64,000 bases of DNA from Candidatus Palauibacter australiensis (GCA_026705295.1 JAPPBA010000076.1:1-64000), one strand, 5' to 3'. Counted from the first letter of the stretch, positions 18,166 to 27,710 are shown. Made by a program: numbers and translations. The notes: a model not told the origin generated them from the letters alone.

Positions 18166-20133
18166 CCGATACTGTGCGGCAAGCGGCTTCGCCTGGCGCG
18201 CCGGGGCGAGACCCCGCGTCTGCCGGGCGTCGCGATCTCCGCTCTCGCGCTCGCGGCTTGCGGCGGCGGCACGACGGACCCGCCGCCTCCTCCGCCGCCT
18301 CCTCCGCTCGCCACGGGGTGCGGGGGGGCGGCCACGCCGTCGGTGTCCGTCACGCTGGACCTCACGCCCGGCCAGCACGCCACGCTCGACAACGCGGCGG
18401 ATGTGCGCGCCTTCAAGCTGACCGGCTCGGACGCGCCCCGCGACTACGAAGTCATCGTACAGAGCGCATCCCAGGCGCCCGGCCAGAGCGTAAACGGCTG
18501 TATCCGGGTGCGCGCCGAGCGCGCCTCCGGGAACGTGACCCCGTCCCAACCCCCCCGTCTCACCTCCGGGGGGGGAGAGCTGAGCCGCGACCTTCGCCGC
18601 CGGGAGTCCTGGTTCGCGCGCGAGCGCGTCCTTCGGGAGCGGGAGCTGCAGGAACTCGCCGCGGTGGGGGCGCAGCCCATACGGTCCCGAACGCCGGGGC
18701 TCGATCCGCTGGACCTGGCCGATGCCCTGCGGCCGCCGGACCTCGGTGACACCCTGACCTTCCGAGTCGGCGTGGGCGCGAATCTCGTTGTGAACTGCCG
18801 CAACCCGACGATGGTCACGGGCGAAGTCAGGTACGCGGGAGAGTACTTCACCATCGTGGAAGACCTCCAGTTCCACAGTCAGCCGGACAGCGACCGGTTC
18901 TCGGAGGCCGAATTCGAGGCGATCGGCCGGCAGCTGGACGAAGTCGTGTATCCGACGGACGTCGCCTACTTCGGCGAGCCCGCGGACATCGACAACAACG
19001 GGACCGTGTTCGCTCTCATCACGGCCGAGGTGAACAAGCTCACGCCCGCGGGAGAGGAGAGCGTCGTCGCCGGCTTCTTCCTCGCGCGCGATCTCACGAC
19101 CAGATCGAGCTGCGAGGCCTCGAACGAGGGGGAGATCTTCTATCTCGTGGGCCCGGATCCGGACGAGGACTACGGCTCGGACATCAGCCTCAGCTTCGCG
19201 AACGCCCTCGCGCGGTCGACGGTCGCGCACGAGTTCGCCCACCTGCTCAACACCCAGCAGCGCGTCACGCTCGGGAGCGGGAACATCTTCGGCGATCGAG
19301 AGGTCGCATGGCTCGATGAAGGCATGGCCCACCTTGCCGAGGAGATCGCTGGCCTCCGGGCCGCGGGGCTCGGGACCAGGGCCAACCTGGATCTGGACAT
19401 GATCACGACGAGCGAGGAACAACTCACCGCCTACAACCACTTTCACGTCGTGAACCAGATCCGCCTCGGGCGCTTCCTGCGGGGCGGCTGTCCGCCGGAT
19501 CCCAACGGTCCGGGTGCGGCCCCGGCGCTCGGCGACGCGAGCGGGGAAGATCCCGGCGGAGTGGAGTCCCTCTCATTCCGTGGTTTCGCGTACGGGTTCG
19601 TGCGCTGGCTCGGCGACCAGTTCGGGGCGTCCGGGAGCGGGGGAGCGCTGCCCGGGAGCCGGGAAGAGGAGTTATTCCGGTATCTGACCAGGGGCGGGCC
19701 CGCACACTTCAAGGGCGTCACCAACGTGGAGCGCACGCTCCAGGCGGTCGCCGGAGTGAACATGGAATGGGAGGAACTCCTCTCGCTGTACCTCACCTCC
19801 CTCATCGCGGACGACCGCGTGCCGGCCGACGCGGATCCCCGGACGCAGTGGGCGACCTGGAATCTCCCGGCGCTGTTCCGACAACTGAGCGAGTCCAATC
19901 TCGGAGACCGCTGCCCGTTCACGCGCAACTTCCCGCTCACCCCCTCGAGGGTGAACGTCCATGTCTCGACGAACAGTTCGACCGAGTTCACCGTGAACTC
20001 CTCCACGGGACGCTACTTCTCGCTCGTTAGCTCGGGCGCGACCCCCGTCTTGGTCGTGGAGGTCATGGACCCGACCGGGGCGAACCTCCCCGGACGGGCG
20101 CGGGCGCAGGTCACCGTGCTCAGGACGCGCTGA
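18118..20133 (+). CDS. Putative lipoprotein zinc metalloprotease, M30-like, paralog 2
   Basis: This protein is up to 671 residues, depending on which of four in-frame ATGs (18118, 18133, 18148, 18163) is used; the last gives a compact basic start and the clearest signal peptide. A strong lipobox LALAAC is followed by a Pro-rich linker. The catalytic core has VAHEFAHLLNTQQR (HExxH) and WLDEGMAHLAEE about 35 residues later, and YFGEPADIDNNGTV as in paralog 1. Both end in VTVLRTR or IVVLRTR. All visible zinc-site residues are intact. The M30 assignment is by motif spacing; the substrate is unknown. thrS follows after its own promoter, so this gene closes the pair. Confidence 0.75.
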   Translation: MLRQRMLTRSMLRRSMPILCGKRLRLARRGETPRLPGVAISALALAACGGGTTDPPPPPPPPPLATGCGGAATPSVSVTLDLTPGQHATLDNAADVRAFKLTGSDAPRDYEVIVQSASQAPGQSVNGCIRVRAERASGNVTPSQPPRLTSGGGELSRDLRRRESWFARERVLRERELQELAAVGAQPIRSRTPGLDPLDLADALRPPDLGDTLTFRVGVGANLVVNCRNPTMVTGEVRYAGEYFTIVEDLQFHSQPDSDRFSEAEFEAIGRQLDEVVYPTDVAYFGEPADIDNNGTVFALITAEVNKLTPAGEESVVAGFFLARDLTTRSSCEASNEGEIFYLVGPDPDEDYGSDISLSFANALARSTVAHEFAHLLNTQQRVTLGSGNIFGDREVAWLDEGMAHLAEEIAGLRAAGLGTRANLDLDMITTSEEQLTAYNHFHVVNQIRLGRFLRGGCPPDPNGPGAAPALGDASGEDPGGVESLSFRGFAYGFVRWLGDQFGASGSGGALPGSREEELFRYLTRGGPAHFKGVTNVERTLQAVAGVNMEWEELLSLYLTSLIADDRVPADADPRTQWATWNLPALFRQLSESNLGDRCPFTRNFPLTPSRVNVHVSTNSSTEFTVNSSTGRYFSLVSSGATPVLVVEVMDPTGANLPGRARAQVTVLRTR

Positions 20134-20180
20134 ACGCTCCTCCCGAACGCGGCCTCATCCGCGACGCGAGGTGCCGGCGT

Positions 20181-20209
20181 TTGGCGATCCGTGCACGCTG
20201 CCCTAGCTT
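20181..20209 (+). promoter_or_regulatory. Candidate thrS promoter
   Basis: TTGGCG at 20181-20186, a 17-base spacer and TAGCTT at 20204-20209. The predicted start is about 20216, which leaves a leader of about 45 bases. The -10 is identical to the one before secD. Confidence 0.55.
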
Positions 20210-20259
20210 CCGCGTCCACCGAGAGTCCAACTCGAAATCGTGCATCGACGGGTAGGCCG

Positions 20260-22203
20260 ATGAACGACTCCCAGATTTCCGTTACGCTCCCCGACGGTTC
20301 CTCGAAGCGGCTGCCGCACGGATCGAGCGCCGCCGACCTCGCCGCGTCGATCGGTCCGGGGCTGGCTCGGGCCGCCGTGGCCGCGCGCGTGAACGGCGCG
20401 CTCGCGGATCTCTCGGCCGCCCTTCCGGATGGAGCGGAAGTCGCGATCGTCACGCGCAGCGACGAGGACCCCGACGCGCTCTACGTCCTTCGCCACTCCG
20501 CGGCGCACGCGCTCGCCACCGCCGTGCGGGAACGGTACCCGGGGGCGGGGATCGGCTTCGGCCCCCCGATCGACGACGGCTTCTACTACGACTTCGAGGT
20601 CCCGGCGCCCTTCACGCCGGAGGACCTTGAAGAGATCGGGCGCACGATGGCCGAGGTCGCGGGGGCGGACGATCCGTTCGAGCGCCGCGAAGTCACGCGC
20701 GACGAAGCCCTGGAACTGTTCGCCGACGATCCGCTCAAGCTGGAGCGGCTGGAAGAGATTCCGGAAGGCGAGGCGATCTCCGTCTATCGGAACGGGCCGT
20801 TCCTCGACCTGTGCCGGGGACCGCACGCTCCCCGCACGGGCGAGATTCGCCATTTCCGCCTTCTCAGCGCCGCGGGAGCCTATTGGCGCGGCGACGAGCG
20901 GCGACAGATGCTCCAGCGCATCTACGGCACGGCCTTCTACTCGCGGGAGGCGCTCGAGGCGTACATCGCCCGCGTCGAGGAGGCCCGCAAGCGCGATCAC
21001 CGGAAGCTCGGCAGGGAACTCGATCTGTTCTCGATCCAGGACGAGATCGGGCCCGGGCTCGTGTGCTGGCACCCCAGGGGCGCGCGCCTGCAACTCGAAC
21101 TCCGGCGCTGGATCGAGGACCTGCAGGAGTCCCACGGCTACCAGTTCGTCTACACGCCGCACGTCTCCGGCGAGGCGCTCTTCCGGCGCTCCGGGCACCT
21201 CCCGAACTACGCGGAGAACATGTACCCGCGCATGGAGGACGAGGACGGGGAAGCGTTCCGCGTGAAGCCGATGAACTGTCCGGGCCACATCACGATCTAC
21301 GCGGCGAATCCCCGCAGCTACCGCGACCTTCCGGTGCGGCTGGCCGAGATCGCGAACGTGTACCGCAACGAGCGGTCGGGGACGCTGCACGGGCTGCTGC
21401 GCGTGCGCATGCTCACGATGGACGACGGGCACGTCTTCTGTACGCCGGAGCAGATCGAGGACGAGATCTTCATCTGCCTCGAACTCGTGGACACCGTGAT
21501 GACGACGCTGGGTCTCGACTACCGGTTCGATCTCTCCACGCGCCCGGACGGGGACAAGCGGATCGGCGGCGACGAGGTGTGGGACGTGGCCGAGGGCGCC
21601 CTGCGCGATGCGCTCGAGCGCGGCGGACTCGAATACAAGCTGGACGAGGGCGGGGGCGCGTTTTACGGCCCCAAGATCGACATCAAGTACAAGGACGCGA
21701 TCGGCCGCGAGTGGCAGGGGGCCACGATCCAGCTCGACTTCAACCTGCCGGAGCGGTTCGAACTCGAGTACATGGGGACGGACAACAAGCCGCACCGCCC
21801 CGTGCTGATCCACCGCGCCATCTTCGGCACCCTGGAGCGCTTCACCGGCGTGCTCATCGAGCACTTCGCCGGGGCCTTCCCTCCGTGGTTGGCGCCCGTC
21901 CAGGTCCGCGTGCTCCCGATCACGGACGCGCACGCGGGGGCCGCCGCCGGAATTCGGGACCGGCTCGTCGCGGAGGGTCTGCGCGTGGAACTCGACGCCC
22001 GCTCCGACACGCTCGGCTACCGCATCCGCGACGGCGAACTCCAGAAGGTCCCCTACCTCCTCGTCATAGGAGACCGCGAAGTCGAGGCCGGCACCGTGGC
22101 CGTCCGCGCGCGCGGCGCCGAGCGCAAACAGGAAGTCGTCCCCCTCGACGGCTTCGTATCCCGGATCCGTGATCGCGTCGAGACCCGGTCCCTCGAAACG
22201 TGA
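20260..22203 (+). CDS. thrS: Threonine--tRNA ligase
   Basis: This 647-residue class II synthetase has an N-terminal TGS domain (about 1-63), an editing domain with HSAAHALA near 79, and the catalytic core. The zinc Cys lies in MNCPGH near 340 and class II motif 2 is in NVYRNERSGTLHG. RVRMLTMDDGHVFC replaces the usual RVR.FTQDDAHIFC, keeping the Asp-Asp and His. The C-terminal anticodon domain starts near 545. ATG at 20260 is used; longer starts run into the promoter. A terminator-like hairpin at 22373 separates it from infC. Confidence 0.96.
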   Translation: MNDSQISVTLPDGSSKRLPHGSSAADLAASIGPGLARAAVAARVNGALADLSAALPDGAEVAIVTRSDEDPDALYVLRHSAAHALATAVRERYPGAGIGFGPPIDDGFYYDFEVPAPFTPEDLEEIGRTMAEVAGADDPFERREVTRDEALELFADDPLKLERLEEIPEGEAISVYRNGPFLDLCRGPHAPRTGEIRHFRLLSAAGAYWRGDERRQMLQRIYGTAFYSREALEAYIARVEEARKRDHRKLGRELDLFSIQDEIGPGLVCWHPRGARLQLELRRWIEDLQESHGYQFVYTPHVSGEALFRRSGHLPNYAENMYPRMEDEDGEAFRVKPMNCPGHITIYAANPRSYRDLPVRLAEIANVYRNERSGTLHGLLRVRMLTMDDGHVFCTPEQIEDEIFICLELVDTVMTTLGLDYRFDLSTRPDGDKRIGGDEVWDVAEGALRDALERGGLEYKLDEGGGAFYGPKIDIKYKDAIGREWQGATIQLDFNLPERFELEYMGTDNKPHRPVLIHRAIFGTLERFTGVLIEHFAGAFPPWLAPVQVRVLPITDAHAGAAAGIRDRLVAEGLRVELDARSDTLGYRIRDGELQKVPYLLVIGDREVEAGTVAVRARGAERKQEVVPLDGFVSRIRDRVETRSLET

Positions 22204-22372
22204 CGCCTGCCAGTTCACCCGCTGGCCGGCGTTGACAGCGCGGGCGTGCGGGGGCACTTTCCGGTCGTTGAAAAACTGACAAGCGGGGCCGCGATGCCCC
22301 CACCCTATCGGCGCACGGAATCGTGCTGCTGCCGGGTCGATGGCGCACTCCCCCGGAGGGGCGTGCCTTCGT

Positions 22373-22406
22373 GCCCGGTCGGTCGTCGCCGAACCGGGCT
22401 TTTTTT
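22373..22406 (+). terminator. Intrinsic terminator / probable attenuator in the infC leader
   Basis: GCCCGGT (22373-22379), a 13-base loop and ACCGGGC (22393-22399), followed by seven Ts at 22400-22406. It is the clearest classical terminator beside the one at 27869. It ends 10 bases before the infC start, so it either ends thrS transcripts or controls the infC operon. GCCGGG at 22331-22336 could pair with its left arm as an antiterminator. Confidence 0.75.
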
Positions 22407-22416
22407 ATGAGGTGAA

Positions 22417-22929
22417 GTGAACGGAGATCCCAGAGTCAACGACAAGATCCGGATCAGCCCGATCCGGCTCATCGATGAAGAGGGCAACCAGCTCGGCATC
22501 GTCGCGACGGACGAAGCTCGTGGCCTCGCGGCCGAACGCGGGCTCGACCTCGTGGAGGTGGCGCCCGGCGCGCGACCGCCCGTCTGCCGGCTCATGGACT
22601 TCGGAAAGTACAAGTACGCGCAGGCGAGGAAGGCGCGGGAGGCGAAGAAGAAACAGCACATCATCCACGTCAAGGAAGTGAAGCTGCGGCCGAAGATCGA
22701 GGCGCACGACATCGACTTCAAGATGCGGCACGCCCGCAGGTTCATCTCGGATGGCGACAAGGTGAAGTTCACGCTCATGTTCCGGGGCCGCGAGGTCACG
22801 CACCCGGAGCGGGGGCGACGGATCCTCGAGATGGTCAAGGAAGAGTTGGAGGACATCGCGGTGGTAGAGTCGGACATCTCCCACGAGGGTCGCACGATGA
22901 CCATGCTGATGGGACCGCACCGCACGTAG
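22417..22929 (+). CDS. infC: Translation initiation factor IF-3
   Basis: This 170-residue factor binds the 30S subunit and checks the start codon and initiator tRNA. The N-domain begins [21 protein letters not shown], and the linker is Lys-rich ([17 protein letters not shown]). The C-domain has [24 protein letters not shown] and ends with LMGPHRT. It starts with GTG at 22417 behind GAGGTG, not with the AUU-type codon through which many infC genes autoregulate. It heads infC-rpmI-rplT-pheS-pheT and lies right behind the leader terminator. Confidence 0.96.
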   Translation: MNGDPRVNDKIRISPIRLIDEEGNQLGIVATDEARGLAAERGLDLVEVAPGARPPVCRLMDFGKYKYAQARKAREAKKKQHIIHVKEVKLRPKIEAHDIDFKMRHARRFISDGDKVKFTLMFRGREVTHPERGRRILEMVKEELEDIAVVESDISHEGRTMTMLMGPHRT

Positions 22930-23017
22930 CAGGGCCCTGCGAGGGGCTGCGACCACTCCAGTACGACGACTCCGTCGCGGACGGCCACGGACGGAGCAGA
23001 ACCGGAGCATACGCAAG

Positions 23018-23212
23018 ATGCCGAAAATGAAGACGAACCGGTCCGCCGCGAAGCGGTTTCGAAAGACCGGCAGCGGGAAGTTCCGGCGCCGGCGTGCCTA
23101 CCACAGCCACATCCTGACGAAGAAGAGCCCCAAGCGTAAGCGTCGGCTCCGGCAGGGGACCCTTGTGGCGAAAGCGGACGAGAAGCGGGTGAAACGGCTC
23201 CTGGGAACCTAG
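23018..23212 (+). CDS. rpmI: 50S ribosomal protein L35
   Basis: This 64-residue, very basic protein starts [21 protein letters not shown] and has a central Arg/Lys block ([20 protein letters not shown]), both typical of L35. It lies between infC and rplT, the near-universal order. The 88-base gap from infC shows a short GC hairpin but no clear regulator site. Confidence 0.96.
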   Translation: MPKMKTNRSAAKRFRKTGSGKFRRRRAYHSHILTKKSPKRKRRLRQGTLVAKADEKRVKRLLGT

Positions 23213-23296
23213 TTCGGGCACGGGTTCGCCCAGTCCCCGCCCATTCCCGGGACAGTACCCGGACAGTCTCAGCATCAGGAATCAGGAGGTGCGGTC

Positions 23297-23653
23297 ATGC
23301 CACGCGCGACGAGCAGCGTTGCACGCAACCGTCGGAAGAAAAAGATCCTCAAGGAAGCCCGCGGCCAGTTTGGGGCGCGTTCGAAGCTCTACCGTACGGC
23401 GAAGAACTCCGTCGAGCGCGGCTGGGCCTATGCCTACGTCGATCGGCGCAGGAAAAAGCGCGACTTTCGCCGACTGTGGATCGCCCGCATCAACGCCGCG
23501 GCCCGGCAGAACGGCATCTCGTATTCCCGGTTCGTCAGCGGGCTGAAGAGCGCCGGCGTCGACCTCAACCGCAAGGTGCTCGCGGACCTCGCCATCCGGG
23601 ATCCGGCCGCCTTTACCAAGCTCGTCGAGGTGGCCAAAGCGCACGGCCCATGA
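23297..23653 (+). CDS. rplT: 50S ribosomal protein L20
   Basis: This 118-residue early-assembly protein binds 23S rRNA. It has a long basic N-terminal helix ([20 protein letters not shown]) and the core [27 protein letters not shown] lies 8 bases before the ATG. In other bacteria L20 represses the infC-rpmI-rplT mRNA by binding its leader. The stop overlaps the pheS ATG by 4 bases, an unusual direct coupling of a ribosomal protein gene to a synthetase gene. Confidence 0.97.
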   Translation: MPRATSSVARNRRKKKILKEARGQFGARSKLYRTAKNSVERGWAYAYVDRRRKKRDFRRLWIARINAAARQNGISYSRFVSGLKSAGVDLNRKVLADLAIRDPAAFTKLVEVAKAHGP

Positions 23654-24684
23654 CCCCGGCCGGAGCGTCTCTCCTCGATCGGCTCGCCGCCATCGAGGGG
23701 AAGGGGCTCGCCGCGATCGGGGAGGCCGCGGACTCCGCCACGCTGGAGGCCGCCCGGGTCGAATACCTGGGCCGCAACGGTCGGCTGGCCGACGTCATGT
23801 CCCTGATCGGCACGGTCGAGGCCGGGGCCCGACGCGACGTCGGACAGCGCGCGAACGCCGTGAAGACGGTGTTGCGCGGCGCCCTCGAAGCGCGCGCGAA
23901 GGCGCTGGAGAGCGCCACCGCCGGGCCGAGCGCCCGCATCGACCTGACCCTGCCCCCCCGCGAACGCTGGGTCGGCGGCGTGCATCCGGTGACCCGGGTC
24001 ATCGACGAGATCTGCGAGATCTTCGCCGAACTCGGCTTCACGAGCGTGCTCGGCCCCGAGATCGAGTCCACGTGGTACAACTTCACGGCGCTCAACATCC
24101 CGCTCGATCATCCCGCCGCGGACATGATGGACACCTTCTACCTGGAGAAGGATGTCGTACTGCGGACGCACACGTCGCCCGTCCAGGCGCGCGTGATGGA
24201 GGCCTTCAAGCCGCCCGTGCGCGTCGTCGTGCCGGGGCTCGCGTACCGGCGCGACTCCTTCGATCCCTCGCACGCTCCCGCCTTCGAGCAGATCGAGGGT
24301 CTCGCGGTCGATGAAGGCGTGGATTTCGTGGAGTTCCGCGCCGCGATCGAGCACTTCGTACACCACTTCTTCGGTCCGGGGACGAAGAGCCGGTTTCGGC
24401 CGTCCTTCTATCCCTTCACCGAGCCTTCGGCGGAGGTGGACGTATCGTGCACGGTGTGCGCCGGGGGCAGCTGCTCCACCTGCAAGCGCACGGGTTGGAT
24501 CACGATCATGGGAAGCGGAATGGTGGATCCCGCGGTCTTCGAGGCCGTGGGCTACGACCCGGAGCGCTACACGGGCTACGCATTCGGGATGGGACCGGCC
24601 CGCATCGCGATGGTGCGGCACGGGATCCCCGACATGCGGCTCCTCTACGAGGGGGAGATGAGCTTTCTGCAGCAGTTCGCATGA
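23650..24684 (+). CDS. pheS: Phenylalanine--tRNA ligase alpha subunit
   Basis: This 344-residue catalytic subunit of the heterotetramer has an N-terminal coiled coil (about 1-85) followed by the class II core. The core has [19 protein letters not shown], the motif-2 region with [19 protein letters not shown], and the Phe-site [11 protein letters not shown] CxxC...CxxCK pair near 273-284, common in PheS, may hold a metal. ATG at 23650 overlaps the rplT stop; earlier starts lie in rplT and are rejected. It overlaps pheT by 4 bases. Confidence 0.96.
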   Translation: MTPAGASLLDRLAAIEGKGLAAIGEAADSATLEAARVEYLGRNGRLADVMSLIGTVEAGARRDVGQRANAVKTVLRGALEARAKALESATAGPSARIDLTLPPRERWVGGVHPVTRVIDEICEIFAELGFTSVLGPEIESTWYNFTALNIPLDHPAADMMDTFYLEKDVVLRTHTSPVQARVMEAFKPPVRVVVPGLAYRRDSFDPSHAPAFEQIEGLAVDEGVDFVEFRAAIEHFVHHFFGPGTKSRFRPSFYPFTEPSAEVDVSCTVCAGGSCSTCKRTGWITIMGSGMVDPAVFEAVGYDPERYTGYAFGMGPARIAMVRHGIPDMRLLYEGEMSFLQQFA

Positions 24685-27170
24685 AGATCTCGTTCAACTG
24701 GATCGATGAACTGGCCGGACTGCGCGGGGAGTTGCGCGACCCGCGGGTCCTGGCCGAGCGCCTGACGATGACCGCTGCCGCGGTGGAGAAGCTCGAGACC
24801 GTGGGCGCGGAGCTGGACGGGATCGTCGTATCCCGCGTCCTCGAGACCCGTCCGCACCCGAACGCCGACCGCCTCACCCTGTGCAAGGTGGACCGGGGCG
24901 CCGGCGCGGTGCTCGACGTGGTGTGCGGGGCGCCCGTCATCGCCACCGGAGGGTTCTATCCGCACGTGGCGCCCGGCGTCGAACTCCCCGGCGGCTTCCG
25001 CATCGAGAGCCGCAAGATCCGTGGCGAGTTGAGTCACGGCATGCTGTGCTCGGAGGCCGAACTCGAACTGGGCCGCGACAAGGGAGGCATCATGCGCCTC
25101 GCGGACGGGCTCGAGCCGGGAACGCCGCTCGCGGCGGCGCTCGGCCTGCCCGACACGCGTCTCACGCTGGACCTGAACCCGAACCGGGTAGACCTCGCCT
25201 GCCACGTGGGAGTGGCGCGGGAAGTGGGAGGGCCTCCGGCGCTGCGCGGCTTCGGGGGGCCGGCGTGGTCGCCCGAGTGGCGCGACGGCGAGTCCGAGGC
25301 GAGTGGAGCCGGGGTCACGGTTCGCATCGAGGATCTCGACCGTTGTCCGCGCTACATGGCCGCCGTCATCCGGGGGGTCAGCATCGGGCCGTCGCCTACA
25401 TGGCTCGCGGGCCGGCTCCTCGCGGTGGGCGCGCGTCCGATCAGCAACGTCGTCGATGCGACGAACTACGTTCTCCACGAGTTGAACCAGCCGCTGCACG
25501 CGTTCGATCTCGCCCAGCTGGCCGGAGCGGAGATCCGCGTGCGTGCGGCCGTGGCGGGCGAGCCGCTGACGACGCTCGATGGCCAGGAGCACAAGCTCAC
25601 GGCCGACCAGACGGTGATCGCGGACCGCGATCGCGCGATCGCCTTCGCGGGTGTGATGGGAGGGCTCGACACGGAGGTCACGGGAGACACGGTCGACCTG
25701 CTCATCGAGTGCGCGTCGTTCGATCCGGCCGGCGTGCGGCGGACCCGGACCGGGGCGGGGCTCTCCACCGACGCGTCCTACCGCTTCGAGCGGGGGATCG
25801 ATGTCCACGCCCAGGAGCGGGCGCTCGCGCGCTGCGTGGAGCTCATCGTCGCCACGGCCGGCGGCGAGGCGGAGCTCGTCGGCCTCCGCGCGGGCCCGGC
25901 ACCGCCCCCGGCCCCGCCGATCGACGTTCGCGTGAGTCGCGTGAACCAGGTCCTCGGCTTCGGCCTCGAGGGGGTGGACGTCCTCGCCGCGCTCGAGCCG
26001 ATCGGCTTCGAGGCACTCCCCGGCGTGGAGGGCGGCGACGGCGCGAGCGGAGCAGCCGACGTGCTGCGCGTCTCCGTGCCCGGGTGGCGCACCGATGTCG
26101 CGCGGGAGATCGATCTCGTGGAGGAGGTTGCGCGCCGCGTCGGGTACGACGCCGCGGCCGGCCAGGACCGCAGGTTCCGGCCCAGCGCCGTGCCCGCGGA
26201 TCCGCGCGTCGAAAAGGCGGCCAGGGTGCGGAAGCTGCTCACTGGACGAGGACTCCTCGAAGCGCGCAGCCTGAGCTTCATGCCGGAGGACTTCCGGGGG
26301 AATCGCGCCGCCGTCTCGGTGCCGAACCCCCTCTCGGCCGAGGAGAGCTGCCTTCGATCCGCGATGGTTCCCGTGCTGCTTCGCCGCCTGGAACACAACT
26401 ATGCGCGCGGCAACCGAAACGTGCGCCTGTTCGAACTCGGCACCGTGTTCGGGTACGCGTCCGGCCCTGATCGGGAAAGGGACGTGGACGGCACCGGCCG
26501 TTTCGAGGAGTCGGGCAGAGTGGGGGCCGTCGTCGCCGGAGCCCGGCGCCCCGATCACTGGTCGGGGCCGGGACTCGACTTCGACCTGTGGGATCTCAAG
26601 GAGATCGCCGGATCGTTCGCGGATCGTCTCTGCGGGGCCACGCTGGAGCCGCGCGAGGACGCCTCGACGGCGGGCGCGCCGGAGAGCGGAGCGTCCCTCG
26701 CGGGACCCTGGCTCTCCCGTGGCGGGTTTCGCGCCGTGAAGGACGGCCGCGTGGTCGGCGTGGCGGGAGCCGTGGACGGAGTGTCCCTCGACGCTCCACC
26801 GTGGGCCGCGCCCGCATTCGCACTCGAGTTCGACCTCGCCGCCGTCGAGGGGCGGACCGTGCCCGCGTACCGGAAGACGTCGCCGTTCCCGGCCGTGCGC
26901 CGGGACCTCTCGATGACGGTGCCGAGAGGCATTCCCGCCGCGGAAATCGAGCAGGCGGCGAGAGAGGCGACGTCCGACCTCCTGCGTGACGTACGCCTCT
27001 TCGACGTCTACTCGGGCGAAGAGATCGAAGGCGGCCGCCTCGGACTCGCATGGACGTTTCGCTTCCGGGCCCCCGACCGTACGCTCACGGATCGCGATGT
27101 CGAATCGGAGATGTCCGCGCTTTCCAACGCCCTGGAGAAACGGTTCGGTGCCAGAATCCGGAAATCTTGA
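24681..27170 (+). CDS. pheT: Phenylalanine--tRNA ligase beta subunit
   Basis: This 829-residue subunit has, in order, a tRNA-binding EMAP-like domain (about 38-150, with TRPHPNADRLTLCKVD), the B3/B4 editing domain (about 215-385, with NVVDATNYVLHELNQPLHAFD), B5 (about 405-480), the inactive catalytic-like domain, and a C-terminal ferredoxin-fold anticodon-binding domain (about 735-829, with SPFPAVRRDLSM). Length is slightly over the usual 790-800. The last 23 bases overlap the next small gene. Confidence 0.96.
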   Translation: MKISFNWIDELAGLRGELRDPRVLAERLTMTAAAVEKLETVGAELDGIVVSRVLETRPHPNADRLTLCKVDRGAGAVLDVVCGAPVIATGGFYPHVAPGVELPGGFRIESRKIRGELSHGMLCSEAELELGRDKGGIMRLADGLEPGTPLAAALGLPDTRLTLDLNPNRVDLACHVGVAREVGGPPALRGFGGPAWSPEWRDGESEASGAGVTVRIEDLDRCPRYMAAVIRGVSIGPSPTWLAGRLLAVGARPISNVVDATNYVLHELNQPLHAFDLAQLAGAEIRVRAAVAGEPLTTLDGQEHKLTADQTVIADRDRAIAFAGVMGGLDTEVTGDTVDLLIECASFDPAGVRRTRTGAGLSTDASYRFERGIDVHAQERALARCVELIVATAGGEAELVGLRAGPAPPPAPPIDVRVSRVNQVLGFGLEGVDVLAALEPIGFEALPGVEGGDGASGAADVLRVSVPGWRTDVAREIDLVEEVARRVGYDAAAGQDRRFRPSAVPADPRVEKAARVRKLLTGRGLLEARSLSFMPEDFRGNRAAVSVPNPLSAEESCLRSAMVPVLLRRLEHNYARGNRNVRLFELGTVFGYASGPDRERDVDGTGRFEESGRVGAVVAGARRPDHWSGPGLDFDLWDLKEIAGSFADRLCGATLEPREDASTAGAPESGASLAGPWLSRGGFRAVKDGRVVGVAGAVDGVSLDAPPWAAPAFALEFDLAAVEGRTVPAYRKTSPFPAVRRDLSMTVPRGIPAAEIEQAAREATSDLLRDVRLFDVYSGEEIEGGRLGLAWTFRFRAPDRTLTDRDVESEMSALSNALEKRFGARIRKS

Positions 27171-27408
27171 CCGACAACGGGAAATCGAGCGACTGCTCGA
27201 CCGCCTCTCCCGGGCGGCGGGCAGGATCCAGACCCCGCGGACGGAACCCGGGGTCGCGGGCCCGAGCGGACCGGCGACCCCCGACATGGAGGAGCGACTC
27301 AAGGCGGTGACGGCCGAGAACCGTCGCCTGCGCGAGATGCTGGCCGAGGCCAGGGCAAAGGCCGTGCGACTCCGCAACCGCCTCGCTCACGTGGAGGATG
27401 AGGTATGA
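27148..27408 (+). CDS. Small coiled-coil protein between pheT and zapA
   Basis: This 86-residue protein uses a GTG start inside the end of pheT. An N-terminal heptad segment (about 5-22), a Pro/Gly-rich middle and a C-terminal helix (about 47-86) with ENRRLREMLAEARAKAVRLRNRL form a likely coiled coil. The stop overlaps the zapA ATG by 4 bases, so the two are translated together. A cell-division role, for example a ZapB-like partner, is inferred only from this coupling and the helical nature. If the GTG is wrong, the ATG at 27286 would give 40 residues. Confidence 0.6.
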   Translation: MPESGNLDRQREIERLLDRLSRAAGRIQTPRTEPGVAGPSGPATPDMEERLKAVTAENRRLREMLAEARAKAVRLRNRLAHVEDEV

Positions 27409-27710
27409 CTTCAGCGGATGATTCGCCTCCGATCAGCGTAACGATCTTCGGCGACCGATACCGGATCCGGACGGACCGGGGTGAAGCGCACACCCGGGCG
27501 TGCGCGAAGTACGTGGACGACGCGATTCAGCGTGCGCACATGACGGGTGCGGCCGAACTCCACCGCGCCGCGATCCTCGCCGCGCTCGAGATCACCGATG
27601 AACTCCTGCAGGCCCGCCGCGACGTCGAGCAACTCACGGCCGCCGTCGAAGCGCGGGTCACGGAAGTGACCGAACGGCTCGAGTCCATCGCGGGCAACAC
27701 CGTGCCGTAG
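27405..27710 (+). CDS. zapA: Cell division protein ZapA
   Basis: This 101-residue protein has the ZapA pattern: an N-terminal beta part (PPISVTIFGDRYRIRTD), an alpha stretch with ACAKYVDDAIQRA, then AALEITDELLQARRDVEQL and a long C-terminal helix. ZapA cross-links FtsZ filaments at mid-cell. It is the last coding gene of the pheST transcript. Its TAG stop is part of a TAGCTT that may start a small RNA. ZapA followed by a structured RNA is a recurring arrangement in other phyla. Confidence 0.85.
   Translation: MTSADDSPPISVTIFGDRYRIRTDRGEAHTRACAKYVDDAIQRAHMTGAAELHRAAILAALEITDELLQARRDVEQLTAAVEARVTEVTERLESIAGNTVP

Noticed and set aside
16132-19446. A 1104-codon open frame on the minus strand across both M30-like genes
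   Set aside because: It is the antisense of two proteins with zinc motifs and lipoprotein signals, is Arg/Gly/His-rich without any domain, and crosses the gene boundary; GC-rich DNA produces such frames.
24645-27377. A 910-codon minus-strand frame opposite pheT
   Set aside because: pheT is unmistakable on the plus strand; the antisense product is Arg/His/Glu-rich without motifs.
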